In this document: positions 1 through 8,594 of the stretch, one piece after another | Numbering within the stretch: position 1 is the stretch's first letter | Layout of the letters: every line of letters begins with the position of its first letter | Source of the DNA: NVTR01 sp036480115 | GTDB lineage: Bacteria; Pseudomonadota; Alphaproteobacteria; Rhodobacterales; Rhodobacteraceae | DNA: 64,000 nucleotides | Assembly: GCA_965224795.1 (NCBI GenBank) | Contig: CBDDAE010000002.1 | Coordinates: forward strand, 806,001-870,000 | Direction of reading: 5' to 3' | Made by a program: the position numbers and the translations under genes | The notes under the pieces: generated by a model | Databases searched by the model: none | What the model was told of the DNA's origin: nothing | What the model saw: the letters and a program-made list of their open reading frames with translations, nothing else

Positions 1-759
1 GTTGATCTTGATGACCTGCACCTTGATCGTTTCACCGATTGCCAGAATTTCGGTCGGGTGATTGACCCGGCGCCAGGCCATGTCAGTGACGTGCAAAAGC
101 CCGTCAACACCGCCCAGATCAACAAATGCACCGTATTCGGTGATGTTCTTGACCACACCATCCACAGCCTGACCTTCAGTCAGATTGCCAATGACTTCGG
201 CGCGCTGTTCGGCGCGGCTTTCTTCCAGAATAGCGCGGCGTGACACAACGATGTTGCCCCGGCGACGGTCCATTTTCAATATCACAAACGGCTGCTTCAG
301 ACCCATCAATGGGCCCGCGTCACGCACAGGGCGCACGTCAACTTGGCTGCCCGGCAGGAACGCAACTGCGCCGCCCAGATCCACCGTAAAGCCACCTTTG
401 ACGCGGCCAAAAATTGCGCCATCGACCCGTTCTTCGGTTTCGGCAGCTTTTTCCAGACGGTCCCAGGCTTCTTCCCGGCGCGCCTTTTCACGGCTGATTG
501 ATGCTTCACCACGGGAATTTTCGACGCGGTCAAGGAACACCTCAACTTCGTCGCCAACAGCCAGTTCGGCCTCTTCACCCGGATTTGCAAATTCTTTTAT
601 ATCAACGCGGCCTTCCATTTTATAGCCGACATCGATGATGGCCTGTCCGCTTTCGATAGCGATGACTGTGCCTTTGACGACAGACCCTTCGGCGGGTGTG
701 TCAATTTCGAAGCTTTCGTTTAGAAGGGCTTCGAATTCCTCCATAGCAGATGCGCTCAT
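1..759 (-). CDS. rpsA: 30S ribosomal protein S1, C-terminal part outside the window
   Basis: Ribosomal protein S1 binds mRNA on the 30S subunit and helps initiation, mainly on messages with weak Shine-Dalgarno sites. The 253 visible residues read without a stop from the ATG at 759 to the window edge. They show an acidic N terminus (MSASAMEEFEALLNESF), a first S1/OB repeat near residues 28-95 with VIAIESGQAIIDVGYK, a second near 110-180 with FGRVKGGFTVDLGG, and a third starting near 195 with GVVKNITEYGAFVDLGG. Full-length S1 is about 550-570 residues, so roughly half is missing. An AAGGA ribosome binding site lies about 10 bases before the start. It follows cmk, as in many proteobacteria, after a 197-base gap. 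Confidence 0.97.
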   Translation of the reverse strand, partial: MSASAMEEFEALLNESFEIDTPAEGSVVKGTVIAIESGQAIIDVGYKMEGRVDIKEFANPGEEAELAVGDEVEVFLDRVENSRGEASISREKARREEAWDRLEKAAETEERVDGAIFGRVKGGFTVDLGGAVAFLPGSQVDVRPVRDAGPLMGLKQPFVILKMDRRRGNIVVSRRAILEESRAEQRAEVIGNLTEGQAVDGVVKNITEYGAFVDLGGVDGLLHVTDMAWRRVNHPTEILAIGETIKVQVIKIN

Positions 760-956
760 GTGTAGATCAATTCCTTTTTAGCGTTTTTTCGGGCCATGCG
801 GTTGGTTCCGCAGGTCTTTGGGTTTCAATTTGTCGTGGGCCGATTTTCCAAACAATAAGGGCCGGAAACTTCCCGACCCTGCTCGCACGGATTCTAACGA
901 TCCTTAGACCAGCGCGCGTATAGGCGGTTTGGCGCAGCATGGCAAGGGGCGTGTTG

Positions 957-1598
957 CTAAACTCTGGTGCCCTGCAAGTCTTTTAGAAGTCCGTCAAATT
1001 TGCCCCGGACGGCGGTGATTGCTGCCGCAATAGCCGCTTCAGTTGTCATAATTGTTGTATCCAGTAAAAATGCATCTTTCGCCTGTTTAGTTGGCGCATT
1101 TTCGCGACTGGCATCGCGGTCATCGCGAGTGGCAATATCTGCCTGCACCTGGACCAGTGAAATTTGAACCCCTTTGCTAGTCAGTTCATCAAACCGGCGC
1201 TGCGCGCGAACAGCACTGGATGCCGTCACAAACAATTTCACATCCGCATCCGGGCATATCACCGAACCAATGTCGCGCCCGTCTAAAACCGAACCGCCGT
1301 CGCGTGCGGCAAAGTTGCGTTGAAAGGTCAGCAACGCAGCGCGAACTTTGGCATTCACAGCTATCTCGGACGCGGCCTGGGCCACTGCTGGAGTGCGTAA
1401 CCCAGGTCCGGCCAAATCATGTGCATTTAAATTCCCTGCCGCTTCAACCGGATTGGACCCGGCTAAAACCTTGCGCCCAACAGCGCGGTACAGCAGCCCG
1501 GTATCCAAATAGGCAAAGCCAAAATGCGCGGCCACAGCTTTGGAAATTGTGCCTTTTCCAGCGGCTGCCGGACCATCTATTGCAACGGTAAACTTCAT
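957..1598 (-). CDS. cmk: Cytidylate kinase
   Basis: This 213-residue protein phosphorylates CMP and dCMP with ATP to make CDP and dCDP in the cytosol. The P-loop IDGPAAAGKGT sits at residues 7-17, and YLDTGLLYRAVG near 30-41 is the usual nucleotide monophosphate site of Cmk. LDGRDIG near 104-110 is the second conserved family motif, and the arginine-rich lid (ATRDDRDASRENAP) follows. Length matches the 210-230 residue family. The start overlaps the stop of the upstream membrane protein gene in an ATGA, so translation is probably coupled. Together with aroA and rpsA it forms the common aroA-cmk-rpsA order. Confidence 0.96.
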   Translation of the reverse strand: MKFTVAIDGPAAAGKGTISKAVAAHFGFAYLDTGLLYRAVGRKVLAGSNPVEAAGNLNAHDLAGPGLRTPAVAQAASEIAVNAKVRAALLTFQRNFAARDGGSVLDGRDIGSVICPDADVKLFVTASSAVRAQRRFDELTSKGVQISLVQVQADIATRDDRDASRENAPTKQAKDAFLLDTTIMTTEAAIAAAITAVRGKFDGLLKDLQGTRV

Positions 1599-2125
1599 GT
1601 AATTTCACGCCCCGGTTTATTAAATTTAAACCCGAGCCCAACCAGTATTATACCCATAGACACAGCGATAAACCCAAATTTTAGCACCGTTGCCTGACTG
1701 GCAGCCGCGATTTGTTGCGCCGTGATGCTTTCAAGATTGCTTGTCAACAATACCGCTACCCTGCTGTTTTCGACGTAGTCAAAAAGAGCCGCCATGAACG
1801 GAAGCAAAATGAGCATCGCGTTGACAATCCCGGGTGCCGTTGGAAAAAGAAAATAGATCGCGATTCCCAGCGTTAGCGCAAGTAAACCGATGAAAACCAA
1901 ATCAATACGGTGCTGAATGTTAAGGTAAAAATCCCGCCCTTGCTCATTTAGTGCCGCCAGGAATTCGCGGGCGGCAGTTTCACTGTAGCCAAGCGGGCGC
2001 ATATCAAACGCCGCCAAGCCTGAAGCAGCGGTTGAAATTTGTGGCACAGACCAAATCGCCATGGTTAAATAGAGCGCCAAAGTTGTTGAAAACAATACCC
2101 AATATGCTGAATTTGACAGGGTCAT
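1595..2125 (-). CDS. Conserved membrane protein, four predicted helices, unknown function
   Basis: No function is recognised for this 176-residue protein. Four hydrophobic stretches are visible: residues about 8-30 (YWVLFSTTLALYLTMAIW), 74-95 (IDLVFIGLLALTLGIAIYFL), 100-118 (GIVNAMLILLPFMAALFDY) and 148-167 (FGFIAVSMGIILVGLGF). A soluble loop of about 40 residues lies between the first two and contains many charged residues. The motif FDYVENS after helix three occurs in small alphaproteobacterial membrane proteins annotated only as hypothetical. The gene overlaps both neighbours by ATGA (aroA upstream, cmk downstream), so it is translated as part of the aroA-cmk unit although nothing links its function to either pathway. 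Confidence 0.85.
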   Translation of the reverse strand: MTLSNSAYWVLFSTTLALYLTMAIWSVPQISTAASGLAAFDMRPLGYSETAAREFLAALNEQGRDFYLNIQHRIDLVFIGLLALTLGIAIYFLFPTAPGIVNAMLILLPFMAALFDYVENSRVAVLLTSNLESITAQQIAAASQATVLKFGFIAVSMGIILVGLGFKFNKPGREIT

Positions 2126-3471
2126 CTATTAGGTCGCAGCATTTGCGCACCCAAGCTGCCCATCAGGGTTTCAAATAGCGGAAAAGATGTCTCTATTGGC
2201 CCACCATCATCAATGTTGACCGGCTTTTGGGCTGCCATCCCCAAGCACATAAACGCCATGGCGATCCGATGATCCAGATGGGTCTCGCATGCGCCGCCCC
2301 CCGGGACATTGCCGCTCCCCAAGCCATGGACCGTTAGCGTATCGGGCGTCTCTTCAATGGAAACGCCGTTGGCTTTCAGCCCCTTTGCCATGGCATCAAT
2401 CCGGTCACATTCCTTGACGCGTAGTTCTTTAACACCGCGCATTGTGGTCGTGCCGGTGGCATTGGCGGCGACAACTGCCAATATCGGAAACTCATCAATC
2501 ATACTGGCGGCACGGCTTGCCGGAACCTCAACCCCTGTCAGATCAGAACCACGCACCCGCAGATCTGCCACCGGTTCCCCGCCTTCAATGCGTTCATTTT
2601 CAAAGGCAATGTCGGCGCCCATTTCCAGCAACGTGACATACAAGCCATTTCGGGTCGGGTTCTGGCTGACGCCGGGCACAAAAATTTCGGACCCTTTGAC
2701 AATTAGAGCTGCACAAACCGGAAACGCCGCCGAGCTTGGATCGCGCGGCACCGCAATATCTAGGGGTTTCAGCTCTGGTTGCCCGGTCAGGGTAATCACC
2801 TGTCCCTCGGGGCCCTCCGCAACGCTGATATCGGCACCAAAACCGGCCAGCATACGTTCTGTATGATCTCGTGTGGCAACGGGTTCGATCACAACTGTCC
2901 GCCCCGGTGTGTTCAACCCGGCCAACAATACGGCCGATTTCACCTGGGCCGAAGGCATGGGCAATGTGTAGCGCACCGGAGCCGGATTGGTTGCACCAAC
3001 AATTGTCATCGGCAAGCGCCCACCATCACGGCCATGAGCCACAGCACCAAACAGCGACATCGGGTCAGTGATCCGTGCCATAGGGCGCGATCGCAAAGAC
3101 GTATCACCAGTAAACGTCGTCGAAATTCCGGTGCTGGCCATGGCCCCCATGATCAAACGCACGCCTGTGCCAGAATTGCCAAAATCAACCACATCCTCCG
3201 GCTCGCGAAAGCCGCCAACCCCGACACCGTGTACTTCCCATTCGCCGGGTCCCGTTTGGGTGACTTCAGCCCCAAACGCGCGCATGGCGACAGCAGTATG
3301 CAAAACATCCTGCCCTTCCAACAATCCGGTTATCCGGGTTTTTCCAACTGTCATTGCACCAAGTATTAGCGCCCGGTGCGAAATGGACTTATCACCGGGC
3401 ACTTTGGCCGAGCCTTTTAACGGGCCGCAAGGCCGCGATGTCATTGGAATTGGTACGCCGTGACCGGACAT
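2122..3471 (-). CDS. aroA: 3-phosphoshikimate 1-carboxyvinyltransferase (EPSP synthase)
   Basis: AroA joins shikimate-3-phosphate and phosphoenolpyruvate to form EPSP, the sixth step of the shikimate pathway to aromatic amino acids. The 449-residue protein carries VPGDKSISHRALI near residue 24 (phosphate-binding lysine), DFGNSGTGVRLIMG near 95, RDPSSAAFPVCAAL near 240, and the late motif KECDRIDAMAKGL near 354. Length is normal for the family. The N-terminal MSGHGVPIPMTS is also typical of Roseobacter AroA, which supports the chosen ATG. It is first in an overlapping run with the small membrane protein and cmk. A weak hairpin lies between it and trmB upstream. Confidence 0.96.
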   Translation of the reverse strand: MSGHGVPIPMTSRPCGPLKGSAKVPGDKSISHRALILGAMTVGKTRITGLLEGQDVLHTAVAMRAFGAEVTQTGPGEWEVHGVGVGGFREPEDVVDFGNSGTGVRLIMGAMASTGISTTFTGDTSLRSRPMARITDPMSLFGAVAHGRDGGRLPMTIVGATNPAPVRYTLPMPSAQVKSAVLLAGLNTPGRTVVIEPVATRDHTERMLAGFGADISVAEGPEGQVITLTGQPELKPLDIAVPRDPSSAAFPVCAALIVKGSEIFVPGVSQNPTRNGLYVTLLEMGADIAFENERIEGGEPVADLRVRGSDLTGVEVPASRAASMIDEFPILAVVAANATGTTTMRGVKELRVKECDRIDAMAKGLKANGVSIEETPDTLTVHGLGSGNVPGGGACETHLDHRIAMAFMCLGMAAQKPVNIDDGGPIETSFPLFETLMGSLGAQMLRPNR

Positions 3472-3547
3472 CAGAAATTCTCACCTAATTGTAAATGTCG
3501 TGATAGCCCAACGCCGCCCCAAAGGTCCACATCACGGATTCATCTTT

Positions 3548-3570
3548 CCAAAAATATCCCCGCCGGAGGC
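3548..3570 (-). terminator. Possible short terminator after trmB
   Basis: Read on the minus strand, GCCTCCGGCGGGG is followed by ATATTTTTGG. The G+C-rich core can fold only into a short stem (CCUC with GGGG) but is followed by a T-rich tract, 11 bases after the trmB stop. I remember similar GCCTCCGGCGGG-TATTT sequences as common at gene ends in Rhodobacterales; that is memory, not a search. It would separate trmB from aroA. Confidence 0.45.
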
Positions 3571-3580
3571 TTAAAAAGGT

Positions 3581-4285
3581 TTAGCGCCGTGTGAACGTCA
3601 TGTAATGGGGAACCCGCCCTTCCCTAATAGCCTTGCGTTCATAGCGTGTACGGGCCCAGTCCGTCCACGCATCCGGGCTTTCCATCTGCAAATCAAACCC
3701 AAAACTTGGCAGCTGTTCACGGGCACGTTTCGCATAGTCAGGTATATCCGTCGCAACCCGAAACACCGCGCCGGGGGCCAACACCTTGGCCAGCGGGTCC
3801 AAATAAATCGCGTTCATAAAACGGCGCGACACGTGACGGTGTTTTGGCCAGGGATCCGGATACAGCAAAAAGGCGCGTTGAATCGACTTGGCCGGCAGAA
3901 CATCAAACAAATCCCGGACATCACCGGGGTAGACTGCAATATTGTCTATTTTGGCCTCGCGTATTTTTCCCAGTAACATGGCGACACCATTGATAAAGGG
4001 CTCACAGCCAATAATCGCAACTTCCGAGTTGCGGGCGGCCTGATGCACCAGATGCTCACCGCCGCCAAAGCCAATTTCCAACCATACCGGCTTGCCCATG
4101 AAGCGCGCAGTCATATCCAAAGGTAAACGGCTGGGGTTTTCTTTAGGGCTGATCAATCCGGGGGACAGTCCTGTCAGATCCTGTGCCAAAAATTCTTTGT
4201 GACGGGAACGCAAAGTTTTGCCGTGCTGGCGGCCATAAAAATTACGCCGCGGCGGCTGTTCGCTAATATTTTCTTCTTTAGTCAC
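3581..4285 (-). CDS. trmB: tRNA (guanine-N7-)-methyltransferase
   Basis: TrmB methylates N7 of G46 in the variable loop of tRNAs, using S-adenosylmethionine. The 234 residues include the conserved N-terminal PRRNFYGRQHGKTLR, the SAM site WLEIGFGGGEHL near residues 68-79, GCEPFINGV near 95, and the tRNA-binding LYPDPWPKHRHVSRRF near 141-156, where PDPWPK is the family signature. The only usable start in frame is GTG at 4285, because a TAA lies six codons upstream and the conserved PRRNFYGR segment follows at once. That GTG directly follows the T-tract of the metK terminator. The gene lies next to metK, which makes its cofactor. Confidence 0.94.
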   Translation of the reverse strand: MTKEENISEQPPRRNFYGRQHGKTLRSRHKEFLAQDLTGLSPGLISPKENPSRLPLDMTARFMGKPVWLEIGFGGGEHLVHQAARNSEVAIIGCEPFINGVAMLLGKIREAKIDNIAVYPGDVRDLFDVLPAKSIQRAFLLYPDPWPKHRHVSRRFMNAIYLDPLAKVLAPGAVFRVATDIPDYAKRAREQLPSFGFDLQMESPDAWTDWARTRYERKAIREGRVPHYMTFTRR

Positions 4286-4319
4286 AAAAAAGGCCCCGGA
4301 TTAACACAGAGGCCTTTTT
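4286..4319 (-). terminator. Intrinsic terminator of metK, abutting the trmB start
   Basis: On the minus strand AAAAAGGCC pairs with GGCCTTTTT across a 15-base loop and ends in six T. It lies 41 bases after the metK stop. The last T touches the GTG start of trmB, and the only GGGG that could serve as ribosome binding site for trmB falls at the loop edge and 3' arm. The hairpin therefore both ends the metK message and contains the trmB initiation region. Confidence 0.85.
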
Positions 4320-4359
4320 CAGAACTATATGCGCTTGGTCAACCCCTATCGCTCGGCAA

Positions 4360-5541
4360 TCAAACCGCGTTTTTCAAAGCCGCAACCAAATCCAGTTTTT
4401 CCCAACTAAAACCACCATCCTCTTCGGGGGCTCGGCCAAAGTGACCGTAGGCCGCCGTACGCTGATAAATCGGTCGGTTCATAGCAAGATGCTCGCGAAT
4501 GCCCCGTGGTGTCAGGTCCATGACCTTTTCTATAGCCGCCTCAATTTGTGCTGGCGGGATCTCGGATTGCCCGAAAGTATCCACATAAATCGACAATGGT
4601 TTAGCAACGCCAATGGCATAGGACAGTTGGATCAGGCAACGTTCTGCCATACCAGCAGCGACGATATTCTTTGCCAAATAACGCGCAGCATAAGCTGCCG
4701 AACGGTCCACCTTGGTAGGGTCTTTGCCGGAAAATGCACCGCCACCATGGGGGGCAGCCCCGCCATAGGTATCAACGATAATTTTACGGCCCGTCAGCCC
4801 AGCATCCCCGTCGGGACCACCTATGACGAAAGTGCCGGTTGGGTTGACCCACCATTCAGTTTTGGGTGTGATCCAACCGCTTGGCAGTACTTCGCGGATA
4901 TAAGGTTCAACAATGGCGCGGATATCGTCTGATGTCTGATCTTCGCTCTCGTGTTGTGTTGACAGAACGATGGAAGTGACTTCAACCGGCTTGCCATCTA
5001 CATAGCGCAGGGAAAGCTGCGATTTCGCGTCCGGGCGCAAAGTGGGTTCCTGCCCCGATTTTCGCACCTCTGCCAAACGCCGCAAGATGGCGTGGCTGTA
5101 ATGGATCGGCGCGGGCATAAGTTCGGTCGTTTCTGTCGTTGCATAGCCAAACATTATGCCCTGATCGCCTGCCCCTTCGTCCTTGTTGTCAGTGGCATCT
5201 ACCCCTTGGGCAATATGGGCTGACTGGCTGTGAAGATAGTTTGATACTTTTAGCGTTTTCCAGTGAAACGCTTCCTGTTCATAGCCAATGTCTTTAACGC
5301 AGGCACGGGCGATGTCCTCTACCTGATCCAAGAAACTTGCGAGTTTGGATTTGTCAGTTAAGCCAACTTCGCCACCAATAACGACCTGGTTTGTTGTGGC
5401 AAATGTTTCGCACGCGACCCGTGCTTCTGGCTCTTCGGTAAGAAATGTGTCCAAAACTGCGTCGGAAATACGATCACAAAGCTTATCTGGGTGCCCCTCA
5501 GAAACGGATTCCGAGGTAAATATATAGTTTTGTCGAGACAT
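4360..5541 (-). CDS. metK: S-adenosylmethionine synthetase
   Basis: MetK makes S-adenosylmethionine from methionine and ATP. The 393-residue protein has all main motifs: SEGHPDKLCDRISDA near residues 11-25, GAGDQGIMFGYA near 120, GPDGDAGLTGRKIIVDTYGG near 245 and GGGAFSGKDPTKVDRSAAY near 267. A longer reading frame opens at 5553 (ATGGAGCATCCCATG), but its first ATG includes the GGAG that must be the ribosome binding site and the 3' half of the riboswitch pseudoknot. The start is therefore taken as the second ATG at 5541, giving MSRQNYIFTSES. Expression is expected to fall when SAM or SAH is abundant. An intrinsic terminator follows. Confidence 0.97.
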   Translation of the reverse strand: MSRQNYIFTSESVSEGHPDKLCDRISDAVLDTFLTEEPEARVACETFATTNQVVIGGEVGLTDKSKLASFLDQVEDIARACVKDIGYEQEAFHWKTLKVSNYLHSQSAHIAQGVDATDNKDEGAGDQGIMFGYATTETTELMPAPIHYSHAILRRLAEVRKSGQEPTLRPDAKSQLSLRYVDGKPVEVTSIVLSTQHESEDQTSDDIRAIVEPYIREVLPSGWITPKTEWWVNPTGTFVIGGPDGDAGLTGRKIIVDTYGGAAPHGGGAFSGKDPTKVDRSAAYAARYLAKNIVAAGMAERCLIQLSYAIGVAKPLSIYVDTFGQSEIPPAQIEAAIEKVMDLTPRGIREHLAMNRPIYQRTAAYGHFGRAPEEDGGFSWEKLDLVAALKNAV

Positions 5542-5545
5542 GGGA

Positions 5546-5590
5546 TGCTCCATTTGAAAAAGTCTGCCACGTCAGGAAGCCGTTGTGGCA
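5546..5590 (-). ncRNA. SAM/SAH riboswitch in the metK leader
   Basis: The minus strand reads UGCCAC, then AACGGCUUCCUGAC, then GUGGCA. The outer arms form a 6-bp stem, and a T-rich linker leads to GGAGCA five bases before the metK ATG. The loop segment GCUUCC can pair with GGAGC to close an H-type pseudoknot that hides the Shine-Dalgarno sequence. The core CACAACGGCUUCCUG is nearly identical to the structurally studied SAM/SAH riboswitch, a class described from Rhodobacterales metK leaders. Ligand binding should stop translation initiation. Only 62 bases separate lnt from metK, so the promoter may lie inside lnt. Confidence 0.93.
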
Positions 5591-5603
5591 GGTTTGGTCT
5601 GAG

Positions 5604-7163
5604 TTAAACTGACATTTCGAGGGGGTCAATTGGATTTCTATTTTTCTTCAGAATCACCAGTGAACCGAGCACAATCAACAGCATTCCGATCGGAATGTCG
5701 CCATATCGCCAATACAAACCCGGGGCCCGGGCCCGGGGTATGGCTGCATCTAGAAAGCCCGAAACACCAAGGGGCATTGATGCTATCACATTTCCATGGG
5801 CATCTATAACGGCCGAAACGCCGGTATTGGCGGCACGAACCATCGGCAGGCCAAATTCAATTGCTCGCGCCCTGGCCTGCGCAAGATGCTGAAATGGACC
5901 ACTTTTCTTACCAAACCATGCATCATTTGTTATCATGAGCATCCAGTTTGGCCGTATTGGCACCCGCCGCAACTCATGCGGAAAAATTGCTTCATAACAG
6001 ATCAAAGGCATGACCTTTCCCAAAGTTCCCAAATCCAAAACACGCGAACCGGGGCCAGCGCTGTAAGCGTTGCCAAATTGAGCTGCAAATGCCCTAAGGC
6101 CAATTTTGTTCAGCACTGATCCTAGCGGTAGATATTCACCAAATGGAACAAGGTGATGCTTGTCGTAAATGTGCTGTATTTCTCCGGCTGCACCCAATAC
6201 TGCCAAACTGTTAAATGCGCTTGTGTCTTCAAACCTTTGTGCGCCGATGACCACTGGAATATCGTCGGCTGCCCCGGATATTTCCCATAGCGGGGCCGAA
6301 GGATCGGAAAGCAGGAAGGGAACCGCAACCTCTGGCCATATGATCAAGTCCAGCGGGTTTTCGGCTTCCTGCGCCGTCAGGGACAATTGCCGGTTGTAAA
6401 ACACCGGCATCATCTCCGGGTCCCACTTTTGATCCTGATCTGCGTTAGGCTGAATTAACCGAACAATCGGACCTGTGGGGGCATCAATGACCATGCCGCG
6501 GTTCAGTGATTGAACACCGATAATCCAGATAGCGAACCCTAGAGAAATACCCGCCAGAATGGGGACAAACCGCTTTTCATGTATTGCATGGGCGATTCCA
6601 CCGGCAAGCAGCGTCGTAAGCAAAGTTAAGCCATGGGGCCCAATAATATACGCAAGTTGGTAAACCGGGGTATCAATCCAAATATAAGATGTCAGGCCCC
6701 ACGGGAAACCCGTTAAGGCGTATGATCTTAGCATTTCGGTCGCGGTCCAGAACGTTGCCAATGCCAGTACCAGTGCCCAAGAACCAGCAGGTGCGATGCG
6801 GCGCGCCAAAAAAAATGCCAACGCACCGAACAATCCAACGCCGGTTGCCATAAAAAACAGCGCGATTGGAGCCATCCAACCGTGAGTGGTGATATCAACT
6901 AAGAAAGGTTCAACGATCCAGATAAATGTCAGGGCTGCGTAGCCGGTAGTGATCATCATGCCACGGCGTGCGGCGTGACGCGGCGTGGCAGCGTACAGGC
7001 CCAAAAAAATAGCAAAACCGATAGCTGGCACTGCCACCCAAAAAGCCGACATAGGCGCTTGCCCCAACGCGATTGCAATGCCAGTCCCAAAGGAAATTGC
7101 AAGATCACGCCAACCGGAAAGTCCCGTAAACAATCCCGGCAAGTGCGCGGTTGATCTAGTCAT
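5604..7163 (-). CDS. lnt: Apolipoprotein N-acyltransferase
   Basis: Lnt adds the third acyl chain to the N-terminal cysteine of lipoproteins in the inner membrane. The 519-residue protein has six or more hydrophobic segments in its first 210 residues and a periplasmic nitrilase-like domain after that. The catalytic triad residues are visible: Glu in LIIWPEVAVPF, Lys in IYDKHHLVPFGEYLP and Cys in MPLICYEAIFP. A last membrane segment (GMLLIVLGSLVIL) ends the protein. An ATG at 7163 overlapping the corC stop by eight bases is preferred over an upstream in-frame start at 7190, which would extend 35 bases into corC. It follows corC in the usual order. Confidence 0.94.
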   Translation of the reverse strand: MTRSTAHLPGLFTGLSGWRDLAISFGTGIAIALGQAPMSAFWVAVPAIGFAIFLGLYAATPRHAARRGMMITTGYAALTFIWIVEPFLVDITTHGWMAPIALFFMATGVGLFGALAFFLARRIAPAGSWALVLALATFWTATEMLRSYALTGFPWGLTSYIWIDTPVYQLAYIIGPHGLTLLTTLLAGGIAHAIHEKRFVPILAGISLGFAIWIIGVQSLNRGMVIDAPTGPIVRLIQPNADQDQKWDPEMMPVFYNRQLSLTAQEAENPLDLIIWPEVAVPFLLSDPSAPLWEISGAADDIPVVIGAQRFEDTSAFNSLAVLGAAGEIQHIYDKHHLVPFGEYLPLGSVLNKIGLRAFAAQFGNAYSAGPGSRVLDLGTLGKVMPLICYEAIFPHELRRVPIRPNWMLMITNDAWFGKKSGPFQHLAQARARAIEFGLPMVRAANTGVSAVIDAHGNVIASMPLGVSGFLDAAIPRARAPGLYWRYGDIPIGMLLIVLGSLVILKKNRNPIDPLEMSV

Positions 7164-8049
7164 CAAATTGCAGTTTAGGGATGCGTACACGCAAACGCTT
7201 CAAACGCCTGGGATCGCTTTCCAGTATCTCAAATTCCAAACCATTTGGGTGGGGAATAACTTCACCCCGCGACGGCACCCGCCCAGCCAAAAGAAAAATT
7301 AGCCCGCCAAGCGTATCAATTTCATCATCATCTTGTGGATCAACAAGTTGAAACCCAATTTCAGCTTCGAATTCATCAAGTGGCGTTTTGGCGTCAGCCA
7401 GATAGCAACCGGGTTTTTCCTGGGTCCAAAACAACCCTTCGGCAACATCGTGTTCGTCTTCAATCTCACCGATGACCTGTTCAATCAGGTCTTCAATCGT
7501 AACTAAACCATCAACGCCGCCATATTCATCAACTACCAGCGCCATATGGGTGCGGTCATTTTGCATTTTTTGCAGCAACACCCCGATCGGCATTGAAGGC
7601 GGTGCAAATAGCAACGGGCGCACCATTTTTTTCAAGCTGAAACGCGGGCCTTTGCCGTTAAAACCGTGTCGTAGCGCCAAGTCTTTCAGGTGAACCAGAC
7701 CAATTGGTGAATCCAACGTGTCTTTGTAGACTGGTATTCGGGATAAACCGCTGTTGCGAAACACTGCCACCAAATCATCTTTTTTGATGTCGATCGGCAC
7801 CGAAATGATTTCAGCCTTAGGAATCGCAACATCTTCAACCCGCAAGTTGCGTAAATTAAGCATGCCAGGCAAGCGGACAGCATCAACCAAACCGTCACCA
7901 CTGGGCGTTTCATTGAAAGGTAATTGCGCGGAATTTTCTGCCGGGCTCAGCGCAGCGACAATTCGGCCAAACAGGCCGGGCTGCTTTTCTATTTTCGGAT
8001 CCTGCGCGCTTTGCGCTGCGCTAGAAGATCCTTCGTCGGTGTCGCCCAT
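7156..8049 (-). CDS. corC: CBS-pair hemolysin/CorC family protein
   Basis: The protein has 297 residues. After a polar N terminus with many Ser, Ala and Gln, it holds a CBS pair: VEDVAIPKAEIISVPIDIKKDDL near residues 71-93 and FAPPSMPIGVLLQKMQND near 150, with the adenosine-binding region VVDEYGGVDGLVTIEDLIEQVIGEI near 172-196. The C-terminal CorC/HlyC domain (EFEAEIGFQL, DEIDTLGGLIFLLAGRVPSRGE) follows. Members of this family are linked to magnesium and cobalt homeostasis, and no membrane domain is present, as expected for the short form. It sits between ybeY and lnt, an order shared by many proteobacteria. Actual transport activity is not shown by the sequence. Confidence 0.92.
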   Translation of the reverse strand: MGDTDEGSSSAAQSAQDPKIEKQPGLFGRIVAALSPAENSAQLPFNETPSGDGLVDAVRLPGMLNLRNLRVEDVAIPKAEIISVPIDIKKDDLVAVFRNSGLSRIPVYKDTLDSPIGLVHLKDLALRHGFNGKGPRFSLKKMVRPLLFAPPSMPIGVLLQKMQNDRTHMALVVDEYGGVDGLVTIEDLIEQVIGEIEDEHDVAEGLFWTQEKPGCYLADAKTPLDEFEAEIGFQLVDPQDDDEIDTLGGLIFLLAGRVPSRGEVIPHPNGLEFEILESDPRRLKRLRVRIPKLQFDD

Positions 8050-8072
8050 GGTTCCTTTCCAAAATTATTGGC

Positions 8073-8594
8073 CTAAAGCCTGTCAATATCCCCATATGGG
8101 TCACGGTAGCCCATAATGGCAAGTGCCTGGCGTTCCAAATTCTCCATCTCGGCGGCTTCCTGTATCACAATGTGATCATAACCAAACAGATGTAAGGTTC
8201 CATGAACCAGCAAATGGGCCACATGCCCGGTGAAATCTTGCCCAGTTTCCTTTGATTCGCGCCAACAGGTGTCAAATGATATGGCGATATCACCAAGTTC
8301 ATATGGTTTTTCTGAGGAACCATTGGGCGGCAAATAAGGCGGCTGATCCGGCTTTGGTCGTCCCAAATCAGATGCTGGCCAAGAAAGAACGTTTGTTGGT
8401 GCGGTTTTGGCGCGAAATTCGTTGTTTAAACCTGCAATGCGGGCGTCATCGCAACCCAAAAGGCTGACGGCGTAACTGTCAGAATCTAAATCAAAAATCG
8501 AGAGAACAGATTTTACACTGGATTCTGCAAGTTTCGTCAATCCAATGCTGTTCCAGCGGACATCCTCTATCAACACATCAACAAGATCATTCAT
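8073..8594 (-). CDS. ybeY: Endoribonuclease YbeY
   Basis: YbeY is a single-strand-specific metal-dependent RNase used in 16S rRNA 3'-end maturation and 70S quality control. The 173-residue protein carries the zinc motif HGTLHLFGYDH near residues 133-143, in which three histidines bind the metal. The earlier conserved segment LNNEFRAKTAPTNVLSWPA near 57-75 is also present. The ATG at 8594 overlaps the phoH stop by eight bases and fits the family N terminus better than the ATG at 8609. The phoH-ybeY-corC-lnt order is the standard one and supports the call. Confidence 0.94.
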   Translation of the reverse strand: MNDLVDVLIEDVRWNSIGLTKLAESSVKSVLSIFDLDSDSYAVSLLGCDDARIAGLNNEFRAKTAPTNVLSWPASDLGRPKPDQPPYLPPNGSSEKPYELGDIAISFDTCWRESKETGQDFTGHVAHLLVHGTLHLFGYDHIVIQEAAEMENLERQALAIMGYRDPYGDIDRL